This document shows, piece by piece, positions 11,888 to 24,400 of a stretch of 64,000 bases of DNA (its first letter is position 1; each line of letters starts with the position of its first letter). The DNA lies in the NCBI GenBank assembly GCA_023333565.1, contig JAJKFH010002656.1, positions 248,001 through 312,000 of the forward strand, written 5' to 3'. Origin of the DNA: Puffinus mauretanicus (Eukaryota; Chordata; Aves; Procellariiformes; Procellariidae). The notes beneath the pieces were generated by a model. That model saw only the letters and a program-made list of their open reading frames with translations. It did not search any database and had not been told where the DNA came from. The position numbers and the translations under genes were made by a program.

Positions 11888-12497
11888 CACCGTGTCATGG
11901 CTTTAACCCCAGCTGGCAACTAAGCCCCACACAGCCGCTCCCTCACTGTCCCCGGGTGGGATGGGGGAGAATCAGAAGGGTAAAAGTGAGAAAACTCGTG
12001 GGTTGAGATAAAGACAGTTCAATAGGGAAAGCAAAAGCCGTGCACACAAGCAAAGCAGAACAAGGGATTCATTCACTGCTTCCCATCGGCAGGCAGGTGT
12101 TCAGCATCTCCAGGAAACCAAGAAAGCAGGGCTCCATCACGCACAAAGTTACTTGCGAAGACAAACGCCATCACTTCCAATGTCCTCCCCTTTCTTTTTC
12201 TTCCCCCAGCTTTACATGCTGAGCATGACGTCATATGGTCTGGGATATCCCTTTGGTCAGTTGGGGTCAGCTCTCCCAGCTGTGTCCCCTCCCAGCTTCT
12301 TGTGCCCCCCCGGTCTCCTCGCTGGTGCGGTGGGGTGAGGAGCAGAAAAGGCCTTGACTCTGTGTAAGCACTGCTCAGCAATAACAAAAACACCCCTGTG
12401 TTATCAACACTGTTTCCAGCACAAATCCAAAACATAGCCCTGTACTAGCTACTGTGAAGAAAGTTAACTCTATCCCAGCCAAAACCAGCACACACTG
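11888..12497 (-). mobile_element. Solo LTR of the same ERV family, copy 2, minus strand, with imperfect TSD
   Basis: The LTR spans 11893-12492 (600 bp) and reads from right to left: on the minus strand it begins TGTGCTGGTTTTGGCTGGGA and ends in the GGTTAAA...CATGACA form (plus-strand start TGTCATGGCTTTAACCCC). The flanking 5-mers are CACCG (11888-11892) and CACTG (12493-12497), a 5-bp target-site duplication with one mismatch. It contains a perfect palindromic CRE (12226-12233), but its TATA position is degraded and its polyadenylation signal reads ATTGAA on the minus strand. It is longer than the other two copies (600 against 518 and 561). No internal retroviral sequence adjoins it. ORFs crossing it (120 codons minus, 60-61 plus) are not retroviral genes. 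Confidence 0.9.
12226..12233 (-). promoter_or_regulatory. Perfect CRE (TGACGTCA) in LTR copy 2
   Basis: TGACGTCA is the full palindromic cAMP-response element bound by CREB/ATF-family factors. It sits at the place where copies 1 and 3 carry TGATGTCA and TGATATCA, both of which can be derived from it by CpG decay. It is the only copy here that keeps the intact site. Confidence 0.65.
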
Positions 12498-13829
12498 ATC
12501 AGAGAAATGTAAAGTACATCCCTGCTGGGCTGCGCGATTTCTGCATTTTTGACATCTCTTCAGTCTGTTCTGTCACACAAGTCAAGCAAGGAGAATATAA
12601 GTGTCAACAAGTTCCTGCATATTACCTGCTCCTTTTTCACTTAATCCCTTTTTGGGTTTGTGAGCTTCAAGCAATTGCAAAAAGATGGTGGTGCTTTTGT
12701 GGGGAGGAGTTACCATTATGCAGACCTACACTTCTCTAACAAGGCCCTTGTTTAACTTCCACTCTCAATACAGGCTCTGACCACATCTGGGGCACACAGA
12801 GGGATGCTTCATATTTAAATTCTAAGGAGAATCAGCATCATCAGTATCAGATTATCACAGCTCTTTTTGGTATAATCCAGTTGCAGCTTCATTTTCTTGT
12901 AGTTATGTTAAGCCTTACACAAATCAGCAAAATTACTTGATAGGTATTTCTTACCTTTTCTCCCTAAACAGTTCCTTCTCCCCTATTTCTCTTCACGGAA
13001 AAATCCTACAGAAAAACTCTGTTGACCTTCTTATGCCACTCAGTAGAATTTAACTGAAAATTGTATTCCTCTAACAAAAAATCTGTAGAATTGCTTTCAG
13101 TTGAGACAGTGCAGGTTGTCATTTCCTTTAGATTTTTAGACCTGGGTTTATGGAATAACAGTATGTTTCTGTATAAATAATTGTCTGATTTTGTACACTG
13201 ATTTTGTCTTTATTAAAATCATGGAAATCTGGCTCTGAACTTCTGTTGGTTTATTTCTTTATTCAATTTATCTTAATAGTTGTGAAAATACACCTGTTGC
13301 TCTGTTTGCCCGCAAAAGCTAGACAGTAAAACAATTCAAGTGCTGTAACCCCAGAGCTGAAGATAACATGCTCGAGTAGACACTTCTATTCCTGCACCCC
13401 GATTTTCCGTATGCCAAAGCAACCAACAGCATTAAACCCTCCTGGGGGCCGAGACGTGTCTGTAGGCACCTGGATGCAGTGAGCTGAAACAGCTGTTTTG
13501 TGTAAGAGCTGTATTTTGTTCAGCAACTGAAATGGTATCTTGGGGACGCCTGAATCTATTGACTAATGAGTTGGCTACTGAAATAGGAGCAAAAATGGAA
13601 AAAATGACCCTACACTGTTTAAATGAATCCTTTCCATTTTTCCAACTAGAATCCCAAGCTTCTGAGGTTACATTCACAAACACAGAAAGAAACAGGTCTC
13701 CAGAGCCAACGGCTTTCTTTTCCCAGGTCAGCCAGTCCCCCCACTGCTAATTCCAGACAGGGATCTGACACTCAAAAGAGACGTGAGAAAAAAGTTGTCC
13801 TCACATCACCAGATATCCATGCAGCTGGA
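12498..13829. other. Non-coding stretch, nothing recognised
   Basis: AT-rich unique-looking sequence between LTR copy 2 and a short CR1 end. The ORFs (83 and 72 codons, overlapping on opposite strands near 13.43-13.75 kb) are unrecognised and not credible as genes. Confidence 0.5.
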
Positions 13830-13877
13830 CTAGATGATCCTTGTAGGTCCTTTCCAACTGGAACTATTCTATTCTAT
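13830..13877 (+). repeat. Very short CR1 LINE 3' end, sense
   Basis: 'ggactagatgatccttgtag' followed by 'gtcctttccaactggaac' and an ATTCTATTCTAT tail is the 3' terminus of a CR1 element. Only about 50 bases are retained, a severe 5' truncation typical of this family. The tail of repeated ATTCT units marks the 3' end of the insertion on the right side. No coding sequence remains. Confidence 0.85.
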
Positions 13878-15151
13878 ATCTGGATTTCCAGCTAAAATAA
13901 CATTTTCTTCATAGACTACAAATCTTGGAAGAATAATAATGTGAATTGCAATTTTCCATGAACACCTTACCATACATTCCAGCACAACTGTAGGCAACAA
14001 ATAACTATCCAAGTATGATTTAAAATCTTGGACCAATCTAGGTTCCCAAACAGAGTTTGACAAATGAGTCCATGACCAGAGAACATAAATGCCAATGGCT
14101 GGGCACTCCAAATGTCTCCTCCTCATTTCTTTGAGCTGTGCAATTAAGGCAGACTAGCACAGCCCTTTAATGCCCCTAGCAATACGCAATGACATTTTAA
14201 ACTGAGTAACACCTTTCTATCCACCTGTTCGTTACGCAGGTGATTGTGCTAACTTCACAAATACCTAGAAAGCTCCCAGCTTACAAAGAGATTTTTGTCT
14301 TGAACCTTCATCAATACGGGCTTTAGGGATAGGCATGCTCCTTTGATGTAAGCTTACCTTTCCATCCTAATTAAAGGGAAGGGAGAAAGAGCTGGGCATT
14401 ACTGGTTCCCTGAGGGTTCTGGGGGTTAGTCCTTACCTGCCTGTAGTTCAGAGACCTCCTGCATAGCTGATGGTTTTCTGAACATAGCAGATTGAGCAGA
14501 GAAGCCAAAAGAGAGGAGAATTTGACTGCGAGCACCTCTTTACTTGAACCTTGATATTTTAAACAATGCCTGATGTTATTAAATCTCCATACACATGCTT
14601 ATTCTATAAGCAGAGCAATTATCTTTGATCTTTATACACAGCCACATGGGAAAAATAATAAAAAAGGAACCATATTTTGTTTCCTGTTTTCATATCTATG
14701 AAACATGATGCAACAATGTGAGTGATGTTTTAGTCTGTTAATAAAAAACACATGAAAAACCTAAGAAAAAGTTACATAAAATTATACTATTTCACCATAA
14801 AAAAGCTTTTTTTCTGGTAAATGGTGATGTTAAATCCTGTCATAAAATCTTCTTGAGGATTCTTCAGGAACCTCAAATGTTTCCTAACAGTTAGGTTTGT
14901 ACTTAAAAACCTGTAAGAAGCAGCAACACCATACCATTCTCCAGTGCTCTCCAAGATACTTGATTTGTTCCAGAATTAGTATAGAAACAGAAGTGGCTTG
15001 ACGGAACGGAGCTGAACTCCAGTATGCCACATCTACCTTACCTAGTTAGGAAACAAACCTATCCACTGATTGCACAAACAAATTATTATTATGTTAAAGA
15101 CTTTGTAACAGAATAAATATAAGCATTCATTGTAAATATATGGTTTGTTTC
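13878..15151. other. Non-coding stretch, nothing recognised
   Basis: Unique-looking AT-rich sequence between the CR1 end and LTR copy 3. One 85-codon minus-strand ORF is unrecognised. Confidence 0.5.
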
Positions 15152-15722
15152 ACAGGTGTCCTGGTTTTGGCTAGGATAGAGTTAATTTTCTTCCTAGTAG
15201 CTGGTATAGTGCTGTGGTTTGTATTTAGTGAGAAAAATGTTGATAACACACTGATGGTTTAGTTGCTGCTAAGCGGTGCTTACTCTAGGCAAGGACTTTT
15301 CAGCTTCCCATGCTCTGCCAGTGAGGAGGTGCATAAGAAGCTGGGAGGGGCACGGCCAGGACAGCTGATCCAAACTGGCCAAAGGGATATTCCATACCAT
15401 ATGATATCATGCTCAGTATATAAGCTGGGGGAAGTCAGCCGGGGGGCAGTGACCGCAGCTTGGGGACCGGCTGGGCGTTGGTTGGCAGGTGGTGAGCAAT
15501 TGCATCGTGCATCACTTGTTTTGCATATTCTTTTATTATTATTATTACTACTATTACTATTTTAATTTCTTTTATTTCAATTATTGAAGTGTTCTTATCT
15601 CAACCCACAAGTTTTCTCACTTTTACTCTCCTGATTCTCTCCCCCATCCCACCGGAGTGAGGAGAGTGAGCAAGCGGCTGTGTGGTGTTTAGTTGTTGGC
15701 TAGGGTTAAACCACACAACAGG
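15152..15722 (+). mobile_element. Solo LTR of the same ERV family, copy 3, with perfect TSD
   Basis: The LTR spans 15157-15717 (561 bp), beginning TGTCCTGGTTTTGGCTAGGA and ending GGTTAAACCACACA. The 5-mer ACAGG flanks it exactly at 15152-15156 and 15718-15722. It keeps a good TATA box (TATATAAG, 15417-15424) and a TTA-rich microsatellite (about 15533-15562) at the place where copy 1 has a shorter TCATTAT run. It also keeps a roughly 10-base segment (AGCTGGTATA) that copy 1 lacks near its 5' end. No primer-binding site or retroviral genes follow, so it is a solo LTR. The 100-codon ORF that crosses it, ending in a leucine run, is an artefact of the LTR and its microsatellite. Confidence 0.93.
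15402..15424 (+). promoter_or_regulatory. LTR copy 3 CRE-like site and TATA box
   Basis: TGATATCA (15402-15409), a CRE-position octamer with both CpG bases changed, is followed at the family spacing of 15 bases by TATATAAG (15417-15424). This copy has the best TATA box of the three but the most decayed CRE. Activity is unknown. Confidence 0.55.
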
Positions 15723-18433
15723 TTGGAAAATGGTGTAACAAACTCACCAGAAGATACTATATACGTAAATTCTTTCAGATACAAAATCTTCTTGATTCTT
15801 ATATTACTCTTATATCTAAGGTCTACAGGATTCCACATTCAATAAATGGATTTTCAAAACCAGCTGCAGTCACACCACAAAGCTCTTTTAGTAAAGCTAT
15901 TACAATCTACTGTTGCTGCCTGGTTGTTAATAAAGGCTTGTTATCTTTATTTACTGTATGCAGTATTACCATGCAGACTGCAGGGTCTGCCACGCCACCT
16001 ACCCACCCTACCCACTCTGGGAGGGAGGATGAAGACATAGGATTCAGGTGTGGAGGTCCATCCCATCAGGGAAATTATTCCTGCGATATCTGTGGCCAAG
16101 TAAAGGAATGGCCACCTGTACTGTAAGGCCGTACACTTACTTCACAGTAGTGCAGGTTATAGAAGCACAGGCTGTAGTTCAAGGGCAGCCGAAATCTGTG
16201 GCCAACTATTTTTAGAATGAAAGGCAACTCATGCAAACGCAAAACTTTTGTACTGGCAACCGCATTTCTGAATGCATGTTCCAGTTCTGTTGGACCTGGG
16301 GCTCCGAGCGATGGACTCGCTACTGAATTCGCCACAACTTCTCTCCTAATTGCAGCAACCCATTTTGGTGTCACAGCCTTGGGTCTGAACTAATCTGGAT
16401 AAAGCAGCAGCTCAACTTCCCTATGGGGGGGAAAGAAAAAAAAAAATAGTTTCAACTTCATTTTATGTAAACTATCATCGGTTACTTCATCACTTGTTCA
16501 ATGAGACACCAAGGAAGCCACCAGTTTAGTGGAAACGGCCGCCATTTGAAGCATAAAGGCATCTTTAGTGCATAAAGGACAAAAAAACCTTCTAGTTCTG
16601 CTATCATTGCCTCTGAAACAAACTAGCAGATGGAAAGTATAGCGGTCTCTCCTTCACTGAGTCAGTCACTGCTCGCTATTGGAAGTCCTCTAATCAGGTT
16701 TTGTTCATATTCTTTCCAGGACTGCTGAGTCGTGTCAGCAAAAAGTGTTCAGAAAATGCTAACATGCAGCATTTTGCGGTCAATTTGGTGTTTTCATTTG
16801 AACTACCTTTTGCAACCCATGTACCTCCTTCCAGAATGTGAGAAAAAAAACCCATAATCACTAACCTTGAAAATAAACTTGTTAAGTTTTAAAAAGACAT
16901 AAGAACTCCTGAGGTTGGGAACTGGCAAACAAGCTCTTAAATATTTTGCCCTTACGTATTCTTTGAGACAGATAGAGACAGATATCCGCTTTATATGTTA
17001 AGGAACAATAAAGAAAGCAAAGGCTGGACAGTTTGGCAGAGATGCACAGTCGTGCATCATTTGGTCGTCGAGCACCTTGCACAGGTGGACCAGGCAGGTT
17101 CCTCAGGGGCATCGCATGGACACCTCAGTCACCAGGCCACACCAAATTTGTACAAGAAAATAAAGGGGGGGGGGAAAAATAAACACACAAGGGAAAGAGG
17201 TATTCAGGGCATTTTGAACTAAACATGCCATGTAAAGCAAAACAAAAGTAGTAAGAAAGTCCTGGGGGGGTCTCTTTCCACGCTGGGTTCTTTATGAACC
17301 CCATCATCAACGTTTTAAGGTAACAATCATTAAAAGACAAAATACTGTGGGAGCAAACCTGTAGTAGCTAGTTAGAGACGGTTGTTTTCTTGTCAGGGTA
17401 TATAGAAATGCATACACCGAGACCCGTTTTTATGAAAAGGTACATTATATACTCATTTAGTGGAATTATAAATGCCACCTTACTTTTATCTAAGAAATAG
17501 TTGCCTAACCTCTTCCATGCTATTTTTCAGTTAGCTACATAAAAAAGAAAAGCACCATTTCTCCTTTTTTTCTACTTAACACTGAAAAATAAGAAAAGAA
17601 AAATAATTTTTCCAGTGTATAATGTGAGAAAACTAGGATTATTTTTTCATTTTCCATTTATTATTTATTCTTATATTCTTCACAGGTATGTTCTTCCTCT
17701 CTTGACACAATATGCTACTGATGTTGCATGCGGTTCACAACATCTGAAAGGCGCTGCAGGGTTTAAGTGTTCTTATCAATATATGTTTTTGTGGCATCAG
17801 TCTCTAATCCTTGGAGTTCTTACTACCTCCAGGATAATATTTCTACAAGCAAAGGCATGCATTATTATCTAAATCACAGCAATACCAACGAACAAAAAGA
17901 TACGCCACTTCTGCCATGAGGAAGACCTAAAAACATTTCAGTAAAGTAAAATATCTCATTTTATTCAAACCAGAAAAAGCTTTGCAATAAATAAAAGACA
18001 GGTTTCATTTACAAAAACAAGTCCCTAGTACGTAACTTTCAGAATCTCTCAAATACAATGGTATAAATACATAGAGCCTGTGGGTTCCTTTCCCCTACTT
18101 TCTGCTATTTCCTAGACTGTTTACACTGTATGTGCTGGGGCACAGACTTTTCAGCTGTTACCTACATTTGGATGAAATATATGGCAGCAAGAATTCCCAT
18201 ACCATTCTCTCTTTTCCCTCTCCCCACCTGGCACAGACTTTTTCTTACACTCAAAGTATCATTAATATCTAGGATGGTTGTTAACCTCCTGTCAAGCAAC
18301 TTCTGGGAATTACTTGATAGTTATAAGGAGGACAAGTTGTAAAGAGCTGCTTGTCTTCCACGTGCCTTTTGATCCAGGCTGATTCCCCATAGGAAATTAT
18401 GCCTGCTGGACCATCTAATTGGAAAGTCTCTCC
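15723..18433. other. Non-coding stretch, no recognised gene
   Basis: Unique-looking sequence. At about 15840-16400 ORFs of 62 to 99 codons occur on both strands; none is recognised. A YY1-like site (GGCCGCCATTT) lies at about 16537-16547. A G run is at 17164-17173. No RNA gene or transposon end was seen. Confidence 0.5.
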
Positions 18434-18485
18434 AAATATAATATAGTATAATACAATATAATACAATTTAATATAGTAATAGTAA
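18434..18485. repeat. AT-only TATAA/ATACA-type low-complexity repeat
   Basis: Imperfect tandem AATATAGTATAATACAAT-type units, AT-only apart from a few C and G. The GC-richer sequence on the right (18490-18715) together with this tract could be part of a diverged LTR on the minus strand, but I could not find TG...CA ends with a duplicated target, so only the simple repeat is called. Confidence 0.7.
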
Positions 18486-21400
18486 CTGGCAGCAAGTGAA
18501 ATTAGCTGCTGCCTATTTGGCAGAGTCCCTGCTTGCCCCCTGAGCAGCTCAACACAGAGGAAGACTTCGGGCTGCTTCGACAGGGTTGCCGCCCCATGAG
18601 ATGTGCTCCGAGAGCTTTTGCACCACTTAGAAATGCTTGGAGCTAAAACCCAGGCCCCATTCCCTACAGGGAGCAGGAAAACAGTCCCAAAGACCAGGCG
18701 AGACAGGTTAAACAAAACTCCACAAAACCAAAGCTTTTGAACTTGGTTGTGCTGGGGGCAGCATTTACAAGCTGACCACAGCCGTGCACAATATCAGCTG
18801 CCAAAGGCCAAGAACAGGAAGGCTTCAGTCACTTCCCGCTAAAAGAAAATCTACAGAAATTAAACAGTGAAAACAAGTAATACTGGGAAATCAACCTAGA
18901 TTGATTACAAAGCATAGAAGTATCCTAGTCTGTTTTGCATGAAAGTTGCATGAAAAAGTTCCTCATCCTTCTCCAGAAGAGGAATGAGTGGGTTTGATTG
19001 ATTTACTCATTTTCCATGCATCATTTTAAAAAGTGCTGTAAAACCACAGCCAAGCCAATGCCACTGGTTAACTATGTCTATGCAGACGTTAGGAGATAAA
19101 ATGATTCCAACATCAATCTCTTTTTCCAGTTTCCTGCTGCAAAACACAGCAATAAATTGCAGACTGTTCACCACAAGGCTAAGATGTAATGCTGTAAAAA
19201 CTTCCGTAAAGCTTCAGTACCAAATTTAACTCCAGCGATAGCCTATATCACAAGGTCCTCATGCTGTGGCAGGAGATGGCTTTGCTAAACGGTAGCAGCA
19301 AATCAATTAAAAGTTGCAGTAAATAGTACAACCCCTTAAAAGCACTCACAGTACAAACATGGTAATGCTTAATGTTATATTTAGGAATAGGATATAAATA
19401 ACTTACAATTGCATTTACAATGCTTCAAGCTTTGCTTAAGGATAAAACATAACGGTATAGTAATCATAGCTGAGGAGGCTTAAGGAAGTTTCTCGGAGGC
19501 TTTGTTATAAGCACATTTAAAATACAGACTAGCTGCACTAGTGCAGTATTAAAACTCTGCTATTCTGCGTGAACCTCCTCACGCTAACAAAAAACCATAC
19601 TTTGGTATACGTTGAAATATCACTTGTCTGTCTGGTAGTCCACGTCTCTTGTGAATGAGGGGTTGTGTTCAATAGAAAAGCCTTCACAGGGATGTCTGCC
19701 ACGCCGGAGCCTCTCAGGGGGCAGACACAAGTTGGGGAGCACGAGTGGGAGACGTACACGTGGGGCAAGGGCCAGCTCCTGGCTCCAGCGCACCAGTGAT
19801 GAGCCACAACATCCTTCCCTTGAACAGCAAAGGTTGCTTCAGCTGCCCTGGGTTATGACTCCAGAAATGCCAGTACTGACCCATGCATGAAATACTAACA
19901 CGGATAATCTGGAATTACTAGATATTTATATGATATTTTCCAGGTACAGGCAAAAGTATAAGTATAGGTGATATTTGCAATTGGGACATTAAAGAACTGC
20001 TATCTTATTAACGAAGCTGCTTTATAAACCTTGGGAAACAAAGAAAATCAATGAGACAAAGCGATCACAGCATTTTCAGAGACAGGTCTTTGAGTTGCAG
20101 GTAGTTAAATACAGCTCAGTATTTACATAACCCACACTAAACCCCTATGAACGCTCCTAAGAAAAAGAACTCACACTTTACAACCCGCACTAACACAGGA
20201 ATCCAGCTAGTAGCTAATGAAAGCATGCCATTTGCCCTAGAGTCTACCGCAAAGGAGCCTGACTGAAAAGATGAAAAGAACTCAGGATAAAGTTTCATCA
20301 TCTTTCATCTAGGTTTAGAAAATTATGGCCAGCTAATAATCATGGAATGAATCATATTCCCCTTTAGCAGAGGGCCTCTTCTACAAATAACGAAGAAACA
20401 ATAACTGATATTGGCAATGTTGCCAGCCCAGCACAGAGCTCCACACGGTGTCCGCCTGGGTCTTCATTTCTACGGACAGAAAGTACGTTCCTGTGCGTGC
20501 TGAAGGTATCTCACGTGCAGGACCAGGTGCGGATACATTAAAAGCTATGGCAGCCTGCCTGCTGATTTCTCTCTTACTGAATAGCTTCACAAAACAATAA
20601 AACATACTTCCCCCTTTCTCATGAGCATCAGCCCCACTAGAGTTTAATGCATTTGTCTTTTCATGCACTAGAAAGTGCTTCAGGAGAACAGATGTGGACA
20701 ACACAGAATTCAACAGAGAGGGGAAAAATAGAGAGAGAAACGACCACAGGCTAACAACGCACATGCGAGCATAAACACGTATATATTTTATAACCTCAGT
20801 ACATCACACTTTGCCAATTACTCATTTAAGGATTTGGCAGCCTAACTGGCAGTTACAATGACCACTATTTTCCTACTGAATTAATTTTTAAATTGAATAT
20901 ATCTTTTGTACACGGGTGTGGGCAATTTGAAGACATACAAAGTTCCAGCACACTGCAATAGAAATCATTTTTTGTGTACATCCATGCAACACCAAGACCA
21001 GCAGAGCCCCAAGAACAACTGGAGCCTTTGTGTACAGCTATAGTAGACCTAAATATATACTTACCCTTTTTAGGTGATTTTTCTGTGGCAGAAAATTAGG
21101 TCATAAGCTTACCCATTTTAGATTAACAGCTTCTCTTCAGCTCCTTACCCATCTACCAAGGATATTCTCCAAGGGCACCTTGTTGAAGATTATGTCACTT
21201 TAAAAGGATTTTAGTGTAGAGGCTAATTCATTAAAATTGAGAACTCCTACCTGTGCTTCTAAAAGGCCATCTCATATAATGTCTACGTATTAAAAATACA
21301 CCCTGGCATTAACAAGCAGAGAATTAAAAGTAGCAAAATTGGTAGACAAGCAAGACTGAGGTGGGACAGTAAGCCATTAGCTTTTTTTTTTTTTTTTTAA

Positions 21401-24400
21401 AGAAACAAGTAAGGCAAGAAATAGAGCCGATGGATTTGTGAAGATTTTTTGAGCAAAACTCTATACAGCAGTGGGACATACTGTAGCAAGGACATTATCT
21501 TTCTCATCCTAGGAAAATATACGTTAGATACGCTCAACTCGCATAATTGTTATGTCTGCCACTGTAAATTGCCCTGTTACCCGTACGCTTGCCTCCTGTT
21601 CCTCGACATAATGCTAAGAGTTGCGGCTGTTGTTCCCTTCTTTGTTGCTCAGACTCACATTTGGCACCACCTCTTCAGTAACGAAAAAAAAACCACCACC
21701 AGCAGCTTTCCTCCTTCCCCTGACGACTTTGTCCCGTGCGTTTCCAAAGCACCTCTAAGGCTCCCCCGAAGGTCACCCCATCACCTCTCACATCAAGAGC
21801 AACAAAGGACTGAAAATGAACCACAGGGAGAAGAAAAGGACATCTGCCTGAAGAGCTCTGGTGTGAACCCCTAACGTTACAGCAAATGCCAAAATATTTT
21901 ACCGCCAATAAAATTATCTCTTTCTTCATGTAAAGGCATTCCACAAACAGAAGAGTAAACAGAAGAAAGCTGAACACATTGCATTCTGCTTTGAACTTCG
22001 TGTGCGTTTCTTGTAGAAACAGCCACTCTACGCAATTCCAAAACCTTGTAAAATGTTAATTGAGCAAAAGTTAATTAAATACATCAACTGAGGACTTGAA
22101 TGGCCATGTATTCTGTGTACAAACTAGAATGAGCACATACAAATTATGTCAACTCTACATACTCTAGACATTCATATAACTTCTATGCATAATTATCAAA
22201 TTCGTCATGCTAAATACATTATAAACCCCATTTTATCTAAATTGTATCACAAAAACCACATTTCTGCACCACAATGTAAAATTATACAGGTTACTTTTTG
22301 TTTTCTTTTTTGCATTTCATTCTGGAAATAAATTGAGATTCTACAGTTAGGTGATTTATTGCAACAGACTTTTTCACATCTTTAAAGTGTCATATAGTTT
22401 AAAGAGATCAGAGTTCTAGAGATAAACCTCTCATAGGCATTTACAATTACTAGCTTATCATTTTTTAGGACCTCCAAATTCATACCTGTCACAAATACAC
22501 TTTGAAACAAAAGCAATACCCTCCTCTTTCCTTTTCAAATGCTAAAGCGATGCTTCAAAAAAACCCTTTGTTGTGCTTAAAAAGAAATCAAAGTAAATAA
22601 GGAGAAATGTGTAGGTCTTGCACTGTACTGTTATCATCAGGACTGAATTCGTTAATTTGATGAATTGTCACAGTCAGGCTATAAAGTGCAGAAAATGTCT
22701 GTAGCGTACAGTAAGAGATGTTCTGGAGTTTACAACTTCCCACTACCACTTACTTTGAAACTCCACAGTCAGCAATAACTTTCATGCCAGAAAGCTAAAG
22801 CTCACATTTTTGGTTTTTATAGCCAAAGGAGGAGATAATACAAATGCTATTAGACAAGGCTACTTTTCTTTCCATCCACACTTCCTAAATAATCCAAGAC
22901 AAATTATATTTTCCATATTATCCTACAAAGTCAAGATCCCACAAGTCCTAAACATATGCCTGTTTTCAGGATCAGGATCCCACAAGTATAAAACTCGACA
23001 TTTATTTTGGTATACTAACACCTTTAAGACTGCCATAAATGGGTGATTACTTTGCACTAATATGTCATGTTGACAGCTCTACATATTTTAAGTCATTTCC
23101 CTAAATAACTTCAAGAAGGTTACACAGTCCACGTCAGTCAAGAACTTACTCCCAAAATCTCCAGGGACCTCAAATCCTGCCAGTCTCCGTTTTTGCCCCC
23201 TGCAATGGACAATTTTCTAAACAACTCTAATTGATTCACACCTGCCTTGAGAACAAATATTTGACCACTTATCTACAGACAGGTAACTGGTAATCAAAGC
23301 GCATTTCTCCTTTCCTTCCTCTATTTTCTTTGATTATCACCATGACTCATCCTTTAATTTGATCTTCTTGAAAAGAATAATTTGGAAAAAACTCCTAGAA
23401 TCCACCGATACATTTTGGAGTAACCAAAGCGGGTCTGTTTTTACTTCTGCTCTTTACCCTTCTCAGCTGCCTAGTGCAGTAGTGCATACTACCTGTTGCT
23501 ACCACCAGCAATGCTCAAAAACCACGAGCACCAATTTTTCCGCCTGTAAGTGCACTTTAGGCACCCTATCTCATTAGTAATCTACAAACAGCCAAAATTA
23601 CAGCATTATTTGCATTGCCTAGAGGTGAAATTCCCCATTACCATCTTCTTCATGAACCAAATTGAGATTCAGAGATTAAGTATTACAAAATTCAGGTCTG
23701 TAGCGAGACTTGAGTGCACCTATCACACACCGACTGCATGGCACAGCTATGCGGCACCTACACAGCCACACAGACAGTCAATCAACTATGCCAAAGGTGT
23801 GTGCCTGACTCCACCAAGAAAGATTAGAGCTGGGGTTCAGTGCTTCTCCTGAGCTCAGGAGAGTGTCCTGGCATTTGCTGTCAAAGATAACAAGTAATGG
23901 GCACCTGAAAATAGGAGAAAAAGGGGAAGTATAAATTTGTCTTTAGAAAAAATTAAGGTCATGAGACTTAAATATTTTTTCCAACAAGTGAGAATTTGCA
24001 CATTGGTAATACAACGGTGCAGGTATTGAGCCACATTAAGAATGGGCTTTCAGGGCACCTCTTTTCTGCCTGTCTTCTGATGGAAATCAATGTGATATAT
24101 ACACATTGCACAAGTTGAATTGCATCCTCCTTTTTGTGAGGTAAACGGTCAGTAGCAAATACTTTCCTCATCGATTGCATCTCGTCTTCACTTTTTCATT
24201 TGTTAGCAAACAAGGGCAGTTGCGTGTTCCAGCCCCAGAGAACATTATGCTGCCACAAAGATATAAGAACTGGGTATAAGGAGCCTGAATCTCTAGACAT
24301 CTGGAGCCTTCTTTCTGCTCAAGTAAAGAGAAACAAACAAAATAAGATTGAACTGCATTATCTACTGCGTGGCACATACAGTGGTGCGAGATTATCGCTT

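Noticed and set aside
12073..12435. 120-codon minus-strand ORF
   Set aside because: Lies wholly inside LTR copy 2; LTRs of this kind do not carry a gene there.
15263..15565. 100-codon ORF ending in poly-leucine
   Set aside because: Lies wholly inside LTR copy 3, and the leucine run is the TTA microsatellite.
1872..15717. One provirus bounded by the LTRs at 1.9 kb and 15.2 kb
   Set aside because: Each LTR has its own exact target duplication and the DNA between them shows no gag, pol or env sequence.
16075..16374. 99-codon minus-strand ORF with a plausible C-terminal segment
   Set aside because: No family recognised, and it is near other overlapping short frames; insufficient for a gene call.
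18281..18715. 144-codon minus-strand ORF
   Set aside because: Runs through the TATAA repeat, giving a YYYYIKLYYIVLYYIIF stretch, so the frame is a repeat artefact.
21449..21874. 141-codon plus-strand ORF
   Set aside because: Unrecognised and overlapped by a 100-codon minus-strand frame; no further support.
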